From assembly GCF_017874315.1 (NCBI RefSeq), contig NZ_JAGGLG010000021.1, positions 1 through 64,000 on the forward strand: a DNA stretch of 64,000 bases, read 5' to 3'. The DNA is from Symbiobacterium terraclitae (lineage in GTDB: Bacteria > Bacillota > Sulfobacillia > Symbiobacteriales > Symbiobacteriaceae). The translations under genes were made by a program, and so were the position numbers. Below, piece after piece: positions 53,035 to 61,806 of the stretch (position 1 is its first letter; each line of letters opens with the position of its first letter). The notes beneath the pieces were generated by a model, which did not search any database, was not told the origin of the DNA, and saw nothing but the letters and a program-made list of their open reading frames with translations.

Positions 53035-54482
53035 GGGAGATGACGCGCCCCGAACCGGCGGACGGGGCCCGCAGCGGCCTGGCAGCGGCAACGCGGCCGT
53101 TCGGCACGAGAGCGCTTTTCTGGATCCGGCTGGGCTGGGCGCAGCTGACCCTGCCCGGCCGGCTTCGGCGCGCCATGCCGCCGGCGGGGCGCGCCCTGCT
53201 GGCCGCGCTGGCCGGTGCCGGCCACGAGGCGGCGCTGGTGGGCGGCGCGGTTCGGGACCTGCTGCTGGCACAGGCGCCCAAGGACTGGGACCTGGTGACC
53301 AGCGCCACACCCGGGGAGATCCTCCGGCTGTTCCCCGACGGGCGGCTGATCGGCGCGGCCCGCGCGACCGGCACGGTGCTGGTGGCCCGGGACGGGGTGG
53401 TCTACGAGATCACACCGTACCGGGGGGAGGATCTCGAGGCCGACCTGGCCCGCAGGGACTTCACCATCGACGCGATGGCGCTCACCGCCGCAGGGCGCCT
53501 CATCGACCCGCTGGGCGGCCGGCGGGACCTGGCGGCGGGACGCCTCCGGGCCTGCGGCCGGCCCGAGGACCGGCTGCGGGAGGATCCGCTGCGGGCGCTT
53601 CGGGCGGTGCGGCTGGCCGCGCAGTTCGACCTGGAGATCGAGCCCGGGCTCGCCGCGGCGATCGCCCGGGCGGCTCCCCTCCTCGCCGGGGTGGCGCCCG
53701 AGCGCATTGGCGCCGAGTTCGCCCGCCTGCTGGTGACCGACCGGCCGGCGTGGGGCATGCAGCGCCTGCGGGAGCTGGGCCTGCTCGCCCAGTTCGCCCC
53801 GGAGCTGCTGGAGATGGTGGGGGTGGAGCAGAACCAGTACCACGCCTTCCCGGTGTGGGAGCACTCGCTGATGGCCCTGGCCCTGGTGCCGCCGGTGCTC
53901 CACCTCAGGCTGGCGGCGCTGCTCCACGACGTCGCCAAGCCGCGCTGCCTCTCGGTGGACGAGGACGGCGGCCGCCACTTCTACCGGCATGAGCTGGTCG
54001 GGGCCGAGATGGCGGACGAGCTGCTCCGGCGCCTGCGGTTCGACAACGAGACCAGGTCCCGGGCCGTCCACCTCGTGCGCTTCCACATGGACCTGCACCT
54101 GGACGGCCCGGCCACCGACGCCGCCCTGCGCCGCATGGTGCGGCGGATCGGCCTGGAGCACCTGGACGACCTCGTGCAGCTGCGCCGGGCGGACCGCCTG
54201 GCCTCGGGGAAACGGGAGGGAGACCTGGGCCCGGAGACGATGGCCCTGCTGGACGGGATCCGGCGGGTGCTGGCGGCCGACGCCGCCCTGAAGGTGACCG
54301 ACCTGGCGGTGGACGGCCACGACGTGATGGCCGCCTTCGGCCGGGGTCCCGGCCCCTACGTGGGCCAGGTTCTGGAGGCGCTGCTGGAGGAGGTCCTGGA
54401 GCGCCCCGAGCGGAACCGGCGGGACGTGCTGCTCAGGCGCCTGGCCGAACTGGCCGCCGGTGGCTGGCAGGGCCGCCCGTGA
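53031..54482 (+). CDS. cca: CCA-adding tRNA nucleotidyltransferase with HD domain
   Basis: A 483-residue class II nucleotidyltransferase. Head domain: LVGGAVRDLLLAQAPKDWDLVTSA with metal-binding DWD, then RDFTIDAMAL, RLREDPLRALRAVRLAAQFD and the neck EDRLREDPLRA template region. An HD domain is inserted further on (VWEHSLMAL; ALLHDVAKP). It repairs or adds tRNA 3' CCA ends. GTG 53031 overlaps the HAD stop (GTGA). An ATG at 53040 with GGGAG just upstream is a less likely alternative. The first ~45 residues look like an unstructured extension. Confidence 0.92.
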   Translation: MREMTRPEPADGARSGLAAATRPFGTRALFWIRLGWAQLTLPGRLRRAMPPAGRALLAALAGAGHEAALVGGAVRDLLLAQAPKDWDLVTSATPGEILRLFPDGRLIGAARATGTVLVARDGVVYEITPYRGEDLEADLARRDFTIDAMALTAAGRLIDPLGGRRDLAAGRLRACGRPEDRLREDPLRALRAVRLAAQFDLEIEPGLAAAIARAAPLLAGVAPERIGAEFARLLVTDRPAWGMQRLRELGLLAQFAPELLEMVGVEQNQYHAFPVWEHSLMALALVPPVLHLRLAALLHDVAKPRCLSVDEDGGRHFYRHELVGAEMADELLRRLRFDNETRSRAVHLVRFHMDLHLDGPATDAALRRMVRRIGLEHLDDLVQLRRADRLASGKREGDLGPETMALLDGIRRVLAADAALKVTDLAVDGHDVMAAFGRGPGPYVGQVLEALLEEVLERPERNRRDVLLRRLAELAAGGWQGRP

Positions 54483-54536
54483 GGTGCTATGCTGGGAAGG
54501 GACAGACTTGTCGCAGCAGGGGAGGCAGGATCGGAC

Positions 54537-55265
54537 ATGAAGGCAGAGCCGGGGGAACTGACGCTGACGTTCACGCCCTGGAGCCAGTGGGTGCGGGAGG
54601 TGGCGGCGTCGAAGGTGGCTCTGGTGACGACGGCGGGCGTATATTTGAAGCACGGGCTCCACGAGCCCTTCGACCCGGACCGGGAGGGGGGAGACCCGAC
54701 CTTCCGGGAGTTCCCCTCCGTGGTGGACCTGGCGGACGTCGCGCTGGCCGGCGCGGCGCAGGGCCCGGCCGGTGACGCGGTGAACGGCCCGGTGGGTGAC
54801 GAGGTGAGCGGCGAGTCGGGCAGCGACGACCAGGAGCAGGCCAAGGCGGAGGCGCGCGCACAGGTGAACCGGGTCTTCCCGCTGGACCGGCTGCGTGCCA
54901 TGGCCGCCGCCGGGACGATCGACGCGGTGGCTCCCTTCGCCTACAGCTTCTCCGGGGCGGTCTCCGACCCGCTGCCGCTGCTGGCCGATTTCGGGCCTGC
55001 GGTGGCCTGGCGCATCCGGCGGATGGGCGCAGACGTGGTGCTGGTGGTGGCCGCCGGCTCCGGCCTGCCGGCCGCGGCCATCGTGGCCCGGCTGATCGAG
55101 CTGGCCGGCATCCCCACGGTTGTGCTGGCTGCGGACGCAGACGCGCTGCGCAGGGCCGGGGTGCCCCGCGGGGTGGCGATGGACCCCGGCGAATGGGTGC
55201 AGCGGCTGCCCGAAGCGCTGGAGGCCGCGTGGCCCCTCGACGCACCCGGTGTCGTTGCGCTGTGA
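54537..55265 (+). CDS. GrdB/PrdB-family (glycine/proline reductase) relative lacking cysteine
   Basis: A 242-residue protein. KVALVTTAGVYLKHG, PTFREFPS, VFPLDRLRAMAAAGTI, APFAYSFSGAVSDP and GADVVLVVAAGS match the selenoprotein-B family of glycine/betaine/sarcosine/D-proline reductases. The usual Sec/Cys sites are absent: the protein contains no Cys at all. A ~45-residue low-complexity insertion (~70-110) replaces the region before the NxVFPLD motif. It is unlikely to be a reductase and may bind a ligand or be a degenerate copy. ATG 54537 follows GGGGAGG; an alternative ATG is at 54489. Confidence 0.72.
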   Translation: MKAEPGELTLTFTPWSQWVREVAASKVALVTTAGVYLKHGLHEPFDPDREGGDPTFREFPSVVDLADVALAGAAQGPAGDAVNGPVGDEVSGESGSDDQEQAKAEARAQVNRVFPLDRLRAMAAAGTIDAVAPFAYSFSGAVSDPLPLLADFGPAVAWRIRRMGADVVLVVAAGSGLPAAAIVARLIELAGIPTVVLAADADALRRAGVPRGVAMDPGEWVQRLPEALEAAWPLDAPGVVAL

Positions 55266-55373
55266 GCGGGAGGGCCGCCCGTGGCCGCAGGGTGTGGTGT
55301 GCCGCAAGGGGCGGCATGCGCCTGCACAGCCCCAGGTGACCTGGCGGTAAGCCTCGAGTCAGGAGGGAAAGCG

Positions 55374-55631
55374 ATGAGTCGCGAGTGGGTGGAGGTCTAC
55401 AAGGCACCGGACCACGTTGAGGCCGAGCTGATACGGGGTCTCCTGGAGGCAAGCGGCATCCCTGTGGTCACGGAGGCCCGCGGTGCGCAGGCGCTTCCCT
55501 TCATCCTGGGTCCCGCCAGGGTCGGGGGGTACATCTCGATCCTCGTGCCGCCGGACCAGGAGGAGGCCGCAGGCGAGGTGTTGCGCGCCCGGGAGGACCA
55601 GGGGCCGGCTGAGCAGGACCGGGGAGAATGA
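55374..55631 (+). CDS. DUF2007 family protein
   Basis: An 85-residue protein with the DUF2007 (putative signal-transducing) pattern: EVYKAPDHVEAELIRGLLEASGIPVVTEAR, then GGYISILVPPDQEEAAGEVLRA. The fold is a small ferredoxin-like alpha-beta unit; function unknown. ATG 55374 follows CAGGAGGGA. It may be cotranscribed with the GrdB relative upstream (108-bp gap). A hairpin at its 3' side also ends the convergent gene. Confidence 0.85.
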   Translation: MSREWVEVYKAPDHVEAELIRGLLEASGIPVVTEARGAQALPFILGPARVGGYISILVPPDQEEAAGEVLRAREDQGPAEQDRGE

Positions 55632-55668
55632 GGACGCCGGCGAGGGCGGTGCCACAGGCAACGGAGCG

Positions 55669-55705
55669 ATGGGAGAGGGGCGGCCGATCTGGCTGCCCCT
55701 CCCGA
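55669..55705. terminator. Bidirectional terminator-like hairpin
   Basis: Pairing between GGGAG-A-GGGGC and GCCCCTCCC around GGCCGATCTGGCT, followed by GATTTCATCTTC on the + strand. It separates the convergent DUF2007 and coiled-coil genes. Confidence 0.6.
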
Positions 55706-55739
55706 TTTCATCTTCACGATGCGCGCCCTTTCTTCGCCG

Positions 55740-56558
55740 TCACCAGCCCCGGCTCAGCCGGGCGCTCACCTCGTGCCAGAGCAGGTTCAGCTGGTCCCGT
55801 GCGGAGGTGGAGTCCAGGATCAGCGCCGCCTTGGTCGACTCCGCCAGGTCCACGACCTTCTGCAGGTCGGGCTGCGCCTGGGCGGGGGCGGCCGCCAGGG
55901 CGTCCATCAGCGTCCGGTGGGCGATGGCCAGCTCATCCCGGGCGAGCCCCCGGTTTCCCTCGGCCCAGTGGACCTGGGCCAGCAGGACCTCGCCCTGGGC
56001 CTTGATCAACAGCCCCTTCACCGTCATCTCCAGCGAGAGCGCGGCCGCGGTCTCCTGCTCCGACGACGCCACCTGCTCCTTCACCGACTCCTCCAGGGCC
56101 TTGAGCTTGGCCTCCATCTCCTCCCGTGCCGCGCGCAGGTCGAGCTTCAGCGTCTCGATCTCGGCGAGGCGCGCCTCGAGGGTGGTCAGGTTGCCGTCTT
56201 TCTCCATCAGCAGCCCTGCCGCTGCGGCCGCGTCCTCGACCCGCTTCATGTCTGCCTCCAGCGCCGCCTGCTGCTCCCGCACCTGCGCCTCCAGGGCTGA
56301 TGTGGCGGTGGCCAGCTCGGCGCGCAGCCGGGCCACCTCGTCGAGGGTCTCCTGCCGCAGGGTCTGGAGCTCGGCCTCCGTGCTGGTCGCCACAGAGGTC
56401 GCCACGGCGTTCAGGCGCAGCTCGACGATGAGGAAGGCGGTGCCCAGGCTTACGCCGGCCATGAGCAGCAGCAGGCCCAGCCAGCGGAGCAGGCGCACTG
56501 GCCAGCCGAACCTGGGCGGTGCCGGTTCCGGTTCTGGCGTGATGACGGGGCTGCTCAT
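55740..56558 (-). CDS. Coiled-coil membrane protein of unknown function
   Basis: A 272-residue protein. A Pro-rich cytoplasmic N-terminus (~1-22) and one membrane segment (~28-48, LGLLLLMAGVSLGTAFLIV) precede a long heptad-rich coiled coil (~60-170, QTLRQETLDEVARLRAEL and onward). A C-terminal helical domain (~175-272) contains EVLLAQVHWAEGNRGLARDELAIAHRTLMDAL. It probably spans the membrane once with the coil outside. No family was recognised. ATG 56558 has AAAGGAG upstream. It diverges from the amino acid transporter receptor gene. Confidence 0.75.
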   Translation of the reverse strand: MSSPVITPEPEPAPPRFGWPVRLLRWLGLLLLMAGVSLGTAFLIVELRLNAVATSVATSTEAELQTLRQETLDEVARLRAELATATSALEAQVREQQAALEADMKRVEDAAAAAGLLMEKDGNLTTLEARLAEIETLKLDLRAAREEMEAKLKALEESVKEQVASSEQETAAALSLEMTVKGLLIKAQGEVLLAQVHWAEGNRGLARDELAIAHRTLMDALAAAPAQAQPDLQKVVDLAESTKAALILDSTSARDQLNLLWHEVSARLSRGW

Positions 56559-56687
56559 TACAACAACTCCTTTCAAATTGTGAATGGCGATTAGAAGGTG
56601 CTACTGGATTTGCGGCGAATCTTGGTCAAATCATCTGTTGCGGTGATGATTCACTGCAGTATAGAAAGAAAGGGTGGGGGTTCAGCG

Positions 56688-57587
56688 ATGATGAGAAAGA
56701 GTTCCGCTTTCCTCCTGGTTATCCTGCTGCTGGCGATGACCGCGCTCACCGCGTGCGGCGGGGTCAAGCCGTCGGACGGCGGCCAGTCCGGCAGCGGGAC
56801 CGGGACGCAGCAGCAGTCCGGCGGCCAGACCCAGCAGCCCTCGGGCGGCGAGGACAAGAAGCCGGCCAACTCCCTGGAGCGGATCCAGGCCGAGGGCGTG
56901 CTGAGGGTGGGCATCGACGCCTCCTATCCGCCCATGGAGTTCGTGGATGAGGACGGCAAGACCCCGATCGGCTTCGATATCGACATGGCGGGCGCGATCG
57001 CGGAGAAGCTGGGCGTGAAGGCCGAGTTCGTCATCATCGACTGGAGCGGCATTCAGGCCGGCCTGCTCGGCGGCCACTACGACGCGATCATGTCCTCGAT
57101 GACCATCACCGAGGACCGGCAGAAGGAGATGGACTTCGTCCAGTACATCACCATGGGCATCTCCTACGCCTCGCGCCCCGGCGTTGAGGTCAAGACCGAT
57201 GCCGACCTGGCCGGCAAGGTCGTCGTCGTCCAGGAGGAGACCACCGCCCAGTACTACATCGAGGACCTCATGGCCAACCAGGGCATCCAGCCCAAGGAGC
57301 TGCGCTCCTTCCCCTACGCGACGGACGCCTTCCGCGAGCTGGCCAACGGCATGGCTGACGTGGTGGCGATCGACTCCCCGGTGGCCGGCTACTACGCCAA
57401 GCTCGATCCCGACCTCTACCGGGTGACCGGCGCCGCGGAGATGGAGCCCGACCCGATCGGCATCGCGCTGCGCAAGGGCGAGACCGAGCTCAGGGAGGCC
57501 ATCCAGAAGGCCGTGGACGAGCTGAAGGCCGACGGCACCCTGCAGCAGCTGGCCGTGAAGTGGTTCGGCGACGCGGCGGGTCAGTAA
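56688..57587 (+). CDS. Polar amino acid ABC transporter substrate-binding lipoprotein
   Basis: A 299-residue receptor with a lipobox LTAC (Cys23), a Gly/Ser/Gln linker (~26-60) and an SBP_bac_3 domain (~65-299). LRVGIDASYPPMEFVDE, IGFDIDMAGAIAEKLG, IQAGLLGGHYDAIMSSMTIT, VVVQEETTAQYYIED and DVVAIDSPVAGYY are the family landmarks. It likely binds an amino acid such as glutamine, cystine or Arg; the ligand is not clear. Two consecutive ATGs (56688, 56691) follow GGGTGGGGG. It heads an operon with permease and ATPase genes. Confidence 0.94.
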   Translation: MMRKSSAFLLVILLLAMTALTACGGVKPSDGGQSGSGTGTQQQSGGQTQQPSGGEDKKPANSLERIQAEGVLRVGIDASYPPMEFVDEDGKTPIGFDIDMAGAIAEKLGVKAEFVIIDWSGIQAGLLGGHYDAIMSSMTITEDRQKEMDFVQYITMGISYASRPGVEVKTDADLAGKVVVVQEETTAQYYIEDLMANQGIQPKELRSFPYATDAFRELANGMADVVAIDSPVAGYYAKLDPDLYRVTGAAEMEPDPIGIALRKGETELREAIQKAVDELKADGTLQQLAVKWFGDAAGQ

Positions 57588-57658
57588 CCCGCGCGGTGGG
57601 TGAACCGGCGACGGTGTGCGTCGGGCTTGCCGTAGTCGTGGAAAGTGGGTGATTCCGA

Positions 57659-58315
57659 ATGGAACGGTTCATCGCGCACACCATCAACATCCTGCCCGTG
57701 CTCCTCGAGGGCCTGGGCGTCACGCTCTCGCTCACGTTCATCTCCGCACTGGTGGGCACCCTGCTGGGACTGCTGGCGGCCCTGGCGCGCATCTCCCGCA
57801 ACCCGCTCTTCACGCTTCCGGCCAGCGGGTACGTAACCCTGTTCCGTGGAACCCCGCTCCTGCTCCAGCTGCTCTTCATCTACAACGCCCTGCCGCAGAT
57901 GGGGCTGCGGCTCCCGGCGTTCCAGGCGGCGGTGGTCGCCTTCAGCCTCAACGCCGGCGCCTACATCGCCGAGATCATCCGGGCGGCCATCCAGTCCATC
58001 GACAGGGGGCAGATGGAGGCGGCCCGCTCCCTGGGCATGTCCTACGGCATGGCGATGCGCCGGGTCATCCTGCCCCAGACCTACCGCCGGCTCCTGCCAC
58101 CGATGGTCAACGAGCTCGCCGCGCTGACGAAGGACACCTCGCTGGCCTCGTCGATCTCCATCCTGGAGCTGATGAAGTACTCGCAGCAGTTCGTCTCGCG
58201 CACCGCCCTGGTCGCCCAGACCTTCGTGTGGACCGCGGTCTTCTACCTCGTGGTCACCGTCGGTCTCAGCACCCTGGCCAGCCACCTGGAGAAGAAGCTG
58301 GAGGCGAGGGGATAG
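57659..58315 (+). CDS. Polar amino acid ABC transporter permease
   Basis: A 218-residue His/Glu/Gln/Arg/opine-type permease. The first two helices ([28 protein letters not shown]) are followed by [17 protein letters not shown]. The EAA-type loop is [30 protein letters not shown], and two C-terminal helices follow. A single permease homodimer is implied. The ribosome binding site is weak (GTGGGTGATTCCGA). The stop nearly abuts the ATPase start (1 bp apart). Confidence 0.95.
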   Translation: MERFIAHTINILPVLLEGLGVTLSLTFISALVGTLLGLLAALARISRNPLFTLPASGYVTLFRGTPLLLQLLFIYNALPQMGLRLPAFQAAVVAFSLNAGAYIAEIIRAAIQSIDRGQMEAARSLGMSYGMAMRRVILPQTYRRLLPPMVNELAALTKDTSLASSISILELMKYSQQFVSRTALVAQTFVWTAVFYLVVTVGLSTLASHLEKKLEARG

Positions 58316-58316
58316 C

Positions 58317-59084
58317 ATGACAGAGCCGATCATCACCATCGAGGGGCTGAAGAAGAGCTTCGGCAAGCTGGAGGTCCTGAAGGGCATCGACCTCACCATC
58401 AGCAAGGGCGAGGTCGTGGTCGTCATCGGCCCCTCCGGATCGGGCAAGTCCACCCTGCTGCGCTGCATCAACTTCCTGGAGAAGCCCACCGCCGGGCGGG
58501 TGCTCTTCCAGGGCGAAGAGGTGGGGCAGCGGCTGGTGGACGGCCGGCTCGTCCCCCTGCCGGAGAAGGTGCTGGATGCGCAGCGGGCCCGCATGGGCAT
58601 GGTCTTTCAGCGCTTCAACCTGTTTCCGCACATGACGGCGCTCGAGAACGTGATCGAGGCGCCGATCCAGGTGCGCAAGATGCCGCGGGCGCAGGCGGAG
58701 GAGCTGGGGCTCAGCCTGCTCCGGCGGGTCGGCCTCGCCGACAAGGCGAGCCAGTACCCCAACTTCCTCTCCGGCGGCCAGCAGCAGCGGGTGGCCATCG
58801 CCCGGGCCCTGGCCATGGAGCCCGACGTGATGCTCTTCGACGAGCCGACGTCGGCCCTGGACCCGGAGCTCGTGGGCGAGGTGCTGCAGGTGATGCAGGA
58901 CCTCGCCAACGACGGCATGACCATGGTGGTCGTGACCCACGAGATGGGCTTCGCCCGGGAGGTGGGCGACCGGGTGATCTTCATGGACGGCGGCCTGATC
59001 GTGGAGGAGGGCCCCCCCGAGCAGATCTTCGGCCAGCCCCGGCACCCGCGGACCCGGGAGTTCCTGTCCAAGGTGCTGCACTGA
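58317..59084 (+). CDS. Polar amino acid ABC transporter ATP-binding protein (GlnQ type)
   Basis: A 255-residue nucleotide-binding subunit. Walker [10 protein letters not shown] is at ~39, the Q-loop in [18 protein letters not shown], the signature [16 protein letters not shown], Walker [16 protein letters not shown] and the H-loop [20 protein letters not shown] short insertion ([18 protein letters not shown], ~79-97) is seen in some GlnQ/HisP-type proteins. It completes a three-gene transporter with the receptor and permease. A long terminator follows. Confidence 0.95.
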   Translation: MTEPIITIEGLKKSFGKLEVLKGIDLTISKGEVVVVIGPSGSGKSTLLRCINFLEKPTAGRVLFQGEEVGQRLVDGRLVPLPEKVLDAQRARMGMVFQRFNLFPHMTALENVIEAPIQVRKMPRAQAEELGLSLLRRVGLADKASQYPNFLSGGQQQRVAIARALAMEPDVMLFDEPTSALDPELVGEVLQVMQDLANDGMTMVVVTHEMGFAREVGDRVIFMDGGLIVEEGPPEQIFGQPRHPRTREFLSKVLH

Positions 59085-59134
59085 GGGCTCAGGCGATCGC
59101 TGTGCGACAGGGAGAGGGCAATCCTGTACAGTGT

Positions 59135-59178
59135 GAGGGAGGGGCGGGTCACCCATTCGGGCGATCCGCCCCTCCCTC
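59135..59178 (+). terminator. Terminator of the amino acid transporter operon
   Basis: GAGGGAGGGGCGG pairs with CCGCCCCTCCCTC around an ~18-nt loop. Confidence 0.78.
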
Positions 59179-59293
59179 AGGTTGCACACAGAAACAGGGA
59201 GCCGGCCGCACCGCACTGCAACGTCGATTTCCATCGGTTAACCGTTACCGGTGTGTGCATCCTGCTCAACCTTGACCGCCCCGAAACGGGCAT

Positions 59294-59348
59294 CAGGAAA
59301 TACGGGGAGAACTTCCCAGTATTTTTCACGAAGTGCAGGGAAAACGGC
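59294..59348 (-). repeat. Dispersed hairpin element, copy B
   Basis: Read on the minus strand it contains TTCGTGAAAAATAC, then TGGGAAGTTCTCCCCGTATT. It aligns almost base for base with copy C at 59480-59540 and more distantly with copy A at 4704. Confidence 0.75.
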
Positions 59349-59479
59349 ACCCTATCGCGCTGCTTGGCGGGACTCGCGGCGCCTCAAGCCAGGTGATCCG
59401 GCCTTTGGGAACGCGTTTTCGACAGCATGAGACAGCGTTCGACTAGTCGTTGGCCGCGATCGAGTTGACATCACGGTAT

Positions 59480-59540
59480 TAGGGGGAGCGGCTCCCTGTA
59501 TTTCGTGAAAAATACGGGGAAGATTTCCCCGTATCTCTCC
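59480..59540 (+). repeat. Dispersed hairpin element, copy C
   Basis: It contains CTCCCTGTATTTCGTGAAAA, then ATACGGGGAAGATTTCCCCGTAT, a perfect 10-bp hairpin. A second stem forms from GTATT...AATAC. Together with copy B it makes an inverted pair flanking ~130 bp. Confidence 0.75.
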
Positions 59541-59800
59541 CGTCGCGGTCTTGGAGCCCTTGCGCGGCGGCGGGGCATGCGAACCCGCTTCTCGCCAGTT
59601 CACGGGTGAACCGCGCGGGCGTCCAGCCCAGACCCATCCTGAGGGCGGTCTGGCCAGCCCGCCCCAAGGGCGGCCAGGTTCCGTCGCCGGGCAGACCGGC
59701 CCGCGAGCGGCCGGCGTGCCCGTGAACAGGGCGCGGGTGCCAGGCGGCCGACGCACGGCTCACCCCCGTCACCCACGCCCAGCGAGCCCTGTGACGCAAC

Positions 59801-60439
59801 CTACTTCCCGAACCGCTCGAACGAGTAGATCTCCTCCAGGGGCCGGCGGGTCCGGGCCGGCTGCTCCCATCCCTCCGCCGGGTGCCCCACGGCCACCACG
59901 CCGGCGAAGAGGTAGTCCCCCGCGGGCACGCTCACGGCGGCCTTGACCCTCTCGCCGTCAAAGCCGGTCATCCAGAGGGTGCTTAGCCCGTACCTGGTGG
60001 CGGCGAGGAGCAGGAAGCCCACGGCCGTGTACGTGTTGGGCAGCACCAGCGCCTGCCGGTGGGCCTGGTCCTCCCGCAGCCGCTGCACCAGCGCCTGGCG
60101 CTCCGGCGGCGCCTGCCCGGCCCTGATCTGCGCCTCGATGCGGTCCGCCAGGGCGTCCGCCTGCCGGAGCGAAGCGAGGCAGACGATCGACGCCCCGGCC
60201 GTCTGCACGATCTGGGCGTTGCGGCCTGCGGTGGCGGCGGCCAGGGCGGCCTTGGTCTCCGGGCGCCTGACCACGACGAACTCCCAGGGCTGATGGTTCA
60301 TGGCGCTCGGGGCCTGGTGGGCGGCCTCGAGCAGGGCGATCAGGACCTCATCGGGCACCGGATCGGGGCGGAACTCCCGCACGCTGTGCCGGCGTGCAAT
60401 CGCCTCCAACACGTCGCATGGCTCCGTCCTGTACTGCAT
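59801..60439 (-). CDS. Nitroreductase family protein
   Basis: A 212-residue FMN-dependent oxidoreductase. RRHSVREFRPDPVPDEVLIALLEAAHQAPSAMNHQPWEFVVV holds the typical RxSxRxF and PSxxNxQPW FMN-binding blocks. The C-terminal half has TAVGFLLLAATRYGLSTLWMTGFD. It would reduce quinones, nitro compounds or related substrates with NAD(P)H; specificity unknown. ATG 60439 has AAAGGAG upstream. It lies 45 bp downstream of the exporter gene on the same strand and may form a unit with it. Confidence 0.9.
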   Translation of the reverse strand: MQYRTEPCDVLEAIARRHSVREFRPDPVPDEVLIALLEAAHQAPSAMNHQPWEFVVVRRPETKAALAAATAGRNAQIVQTAGASIVCLASLRQADALADRIEAQIRAGQAPPERQALVQRLREDQAHRQALVLPNTYTAVGFLLLAATRYGLSTLWMTGFDGERVKAAVSVPAGDYLFAGVVAVGHPAEGWEQPARTRRPLEEIYSFERFGK

Positions 60440-60484
60440 CTGAGACTCTCTCCTTTGCAAGCTGACGGGAGGCCGTCAGCGTGA

Positions 60485-61750
60485 TCACCTGGCACCGCTT
60501 CCGGAGGAGGCCGGAACGGCTGCGGGGCGGGGACCGGGCTTGACGCCGCTCAGCGGGACGTCGGACCGGAGCAGCAGGAACCATCCCGCCAAAGCGATCA
60601 GGGAGGCGCCTGCGGCGATGGTGCCGAGGCCCGTCACGAAGGTCGGCCATGGCAGCGTGCCCAGCACCATGCCCAGCGAGCCCATCACCGTGTTCCCGAA
60701 GTTGATCAGCGAGGCCGCGGAGCCCGTGTCCGTCTCCTGCTGGTTGAGGAGGATGTCCGTGGCGATGGGCCGCATCAGGCTCGAACCGAACGTGAACGGC
60801 ATGAACGAGAGGAGGAACGCCAGGGGCGCCAGCCGGCCCGCCAGGAGCACGGCCAGCCCGCCGCCCAGGGTCAGGCTGAGGCCGGCGGTGATCAGCTTCC
60901 GGGGTGCGACCCGGCCGTTGATGCGGATGTAGGTCAGCGGGCCCAGGACGGAGATGGCCGCGTTGGTCGCGAAGAAGAAGCTGTAGGCCGACTCCGAGAG
61001 CCCGAAGAAGTCGATGTATATATAGGAACTGACGGCGATGTAGGCCATGAAGCCGGTCGGGATCAGCCCCACGATCGCCAGGAAGCGGATGAACGAGCGA
61101 TTGCGGGCCACCACGAAGAGGCGCGCCAGGCTGCTCCACACGCCGCCCCGCAGCCGGGCCTCCGGCCTGAGTGGCTCCTGCAGGAACAGCGCCGCGGTGA
61201 GCGAGAGCAGCGAGATGCCGCTCAGCACGAGAAACGTGGTGCGCCAGGAGGCGTACTGCACGATCAGGGCGCCGATCACCGGCGCCAGCATCGGGGCCAC
61301 CACGGACATCGACTGGATGGTGGCGAGGATCGTGCCGCGGAGCCGGCCGGAGAAGCAGTCCTTCACCAGCGCCGTGGAGACGGAGACCATGCAGCCCGCC
61401 CCCAGGGCCTGCAGGATCCGGAAGAGGATGAGCTGCCAGACCGAAGTCGCCCCCGCGCAGAGGAGGCAGGCGGCGATGTAGACGCCCAGGCCCGCGACCA
61501 GCACCGGCTTTCGCCCGAACCGGTCGCTGAACGGGCCGAAGAGCAGCATGCCGACCGCGAAAAAGAAGAAAAAGCCTACGAGGGTCAGGTTGAGCACGCT
61601 GGCCTGCACGCCGAAGTACGCCATCATCGTGGGAAACGACGGCAGGTACATGTCGGTGGACAGGGGGGCGGTCATGTTGAGCACGGTGATCAGCATGACC
61701 AGCCCCGCCTTCCTCAGGTACCGCTGCTCCACCGGCAGACTGTCGTTCAC
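60485..61750 (-). CDS. Bcr/CflA-type multidrug efflux transporter, MFS
   Basis: A 421-residue protein with 12 predicted membrane helices, the DHA1 drug/proton antiporter layout. MYLPSFPTMMAYF in the first loop and the motif A form GPFSDRFGRKPVL after TM2 are typical. Further landmarks are RILQALGAGCMVSVSTALVKDCF and the mid-protein APMLAPVIGALIV. It exports drugs or metabolites using the proton gradient. GTG 61750 follows GGGAGG by ~7 nt; an earlier GTG/ATG frame to 61783 is less likely. Confidence 0.92.
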   Translation of the reverse strand: MNDSLPVEQRYLRKAGLVMLITVLNMTAPLSTDMYLPSFPTMMAYFGVQASVLNLTLVGFFFFFAVGMLLFGPFSDRFGRKPVLVAGLGVYIAACLLCAGATSVWQLILFRILQALGAGCMVSVSTALVKDCFSGRLRGTILATIQSMSVVAPMLAPVIGALIVQYASWRTTFLVLSGISLLSLTAALFLQEPLRPEARLRGGVWSSLARLFVVARNRSFIRFLAIVGLIPTGFMAYIAVSSYIYIDFFGLSESAYSFFFATNAAISVLGPLTYIRINGRVAPRKLITAGLSLTLGGGLAVLLAGRLAPLAFLLSFMPFTFGSSLMRPIATDILLNQQETDTGSAASLINFGNTVMGSLGMVLGTLPWPTFVTGLGTIAAGASLIALAGWFLLLRSDVPLSGVKPGPRPAAVPASSGSGAR

Positions 61751-61806
61751 GGATAAGGCCTCCCGTTCCTGTTGGCTGGGCACGGCCCCCGGCCCTGCGG
61801 TGCGCC

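Larger units (their letters stand above)
59085..59800. other. Gap with terminator and repeat elements, no supported gene
   Basis: About 715 bp separate the transporter from the nitroreductase. After the terminator (59135-59178) the gap holds two outward-facing copies of the dispersed hairpin element with ~130 bp between them, then GC-rich sequence to 59800. Open frames here lack ribosome binding sites and resemble nothing recognised. Confidence 0.6.

Noticed and set aside
59352-59946. Open frames of ~105-134 residues in the gap before the nitroreductase
   Set aside because: Pro/Arg-rich compositions, overlap with palindromic elements and absence of start signals.
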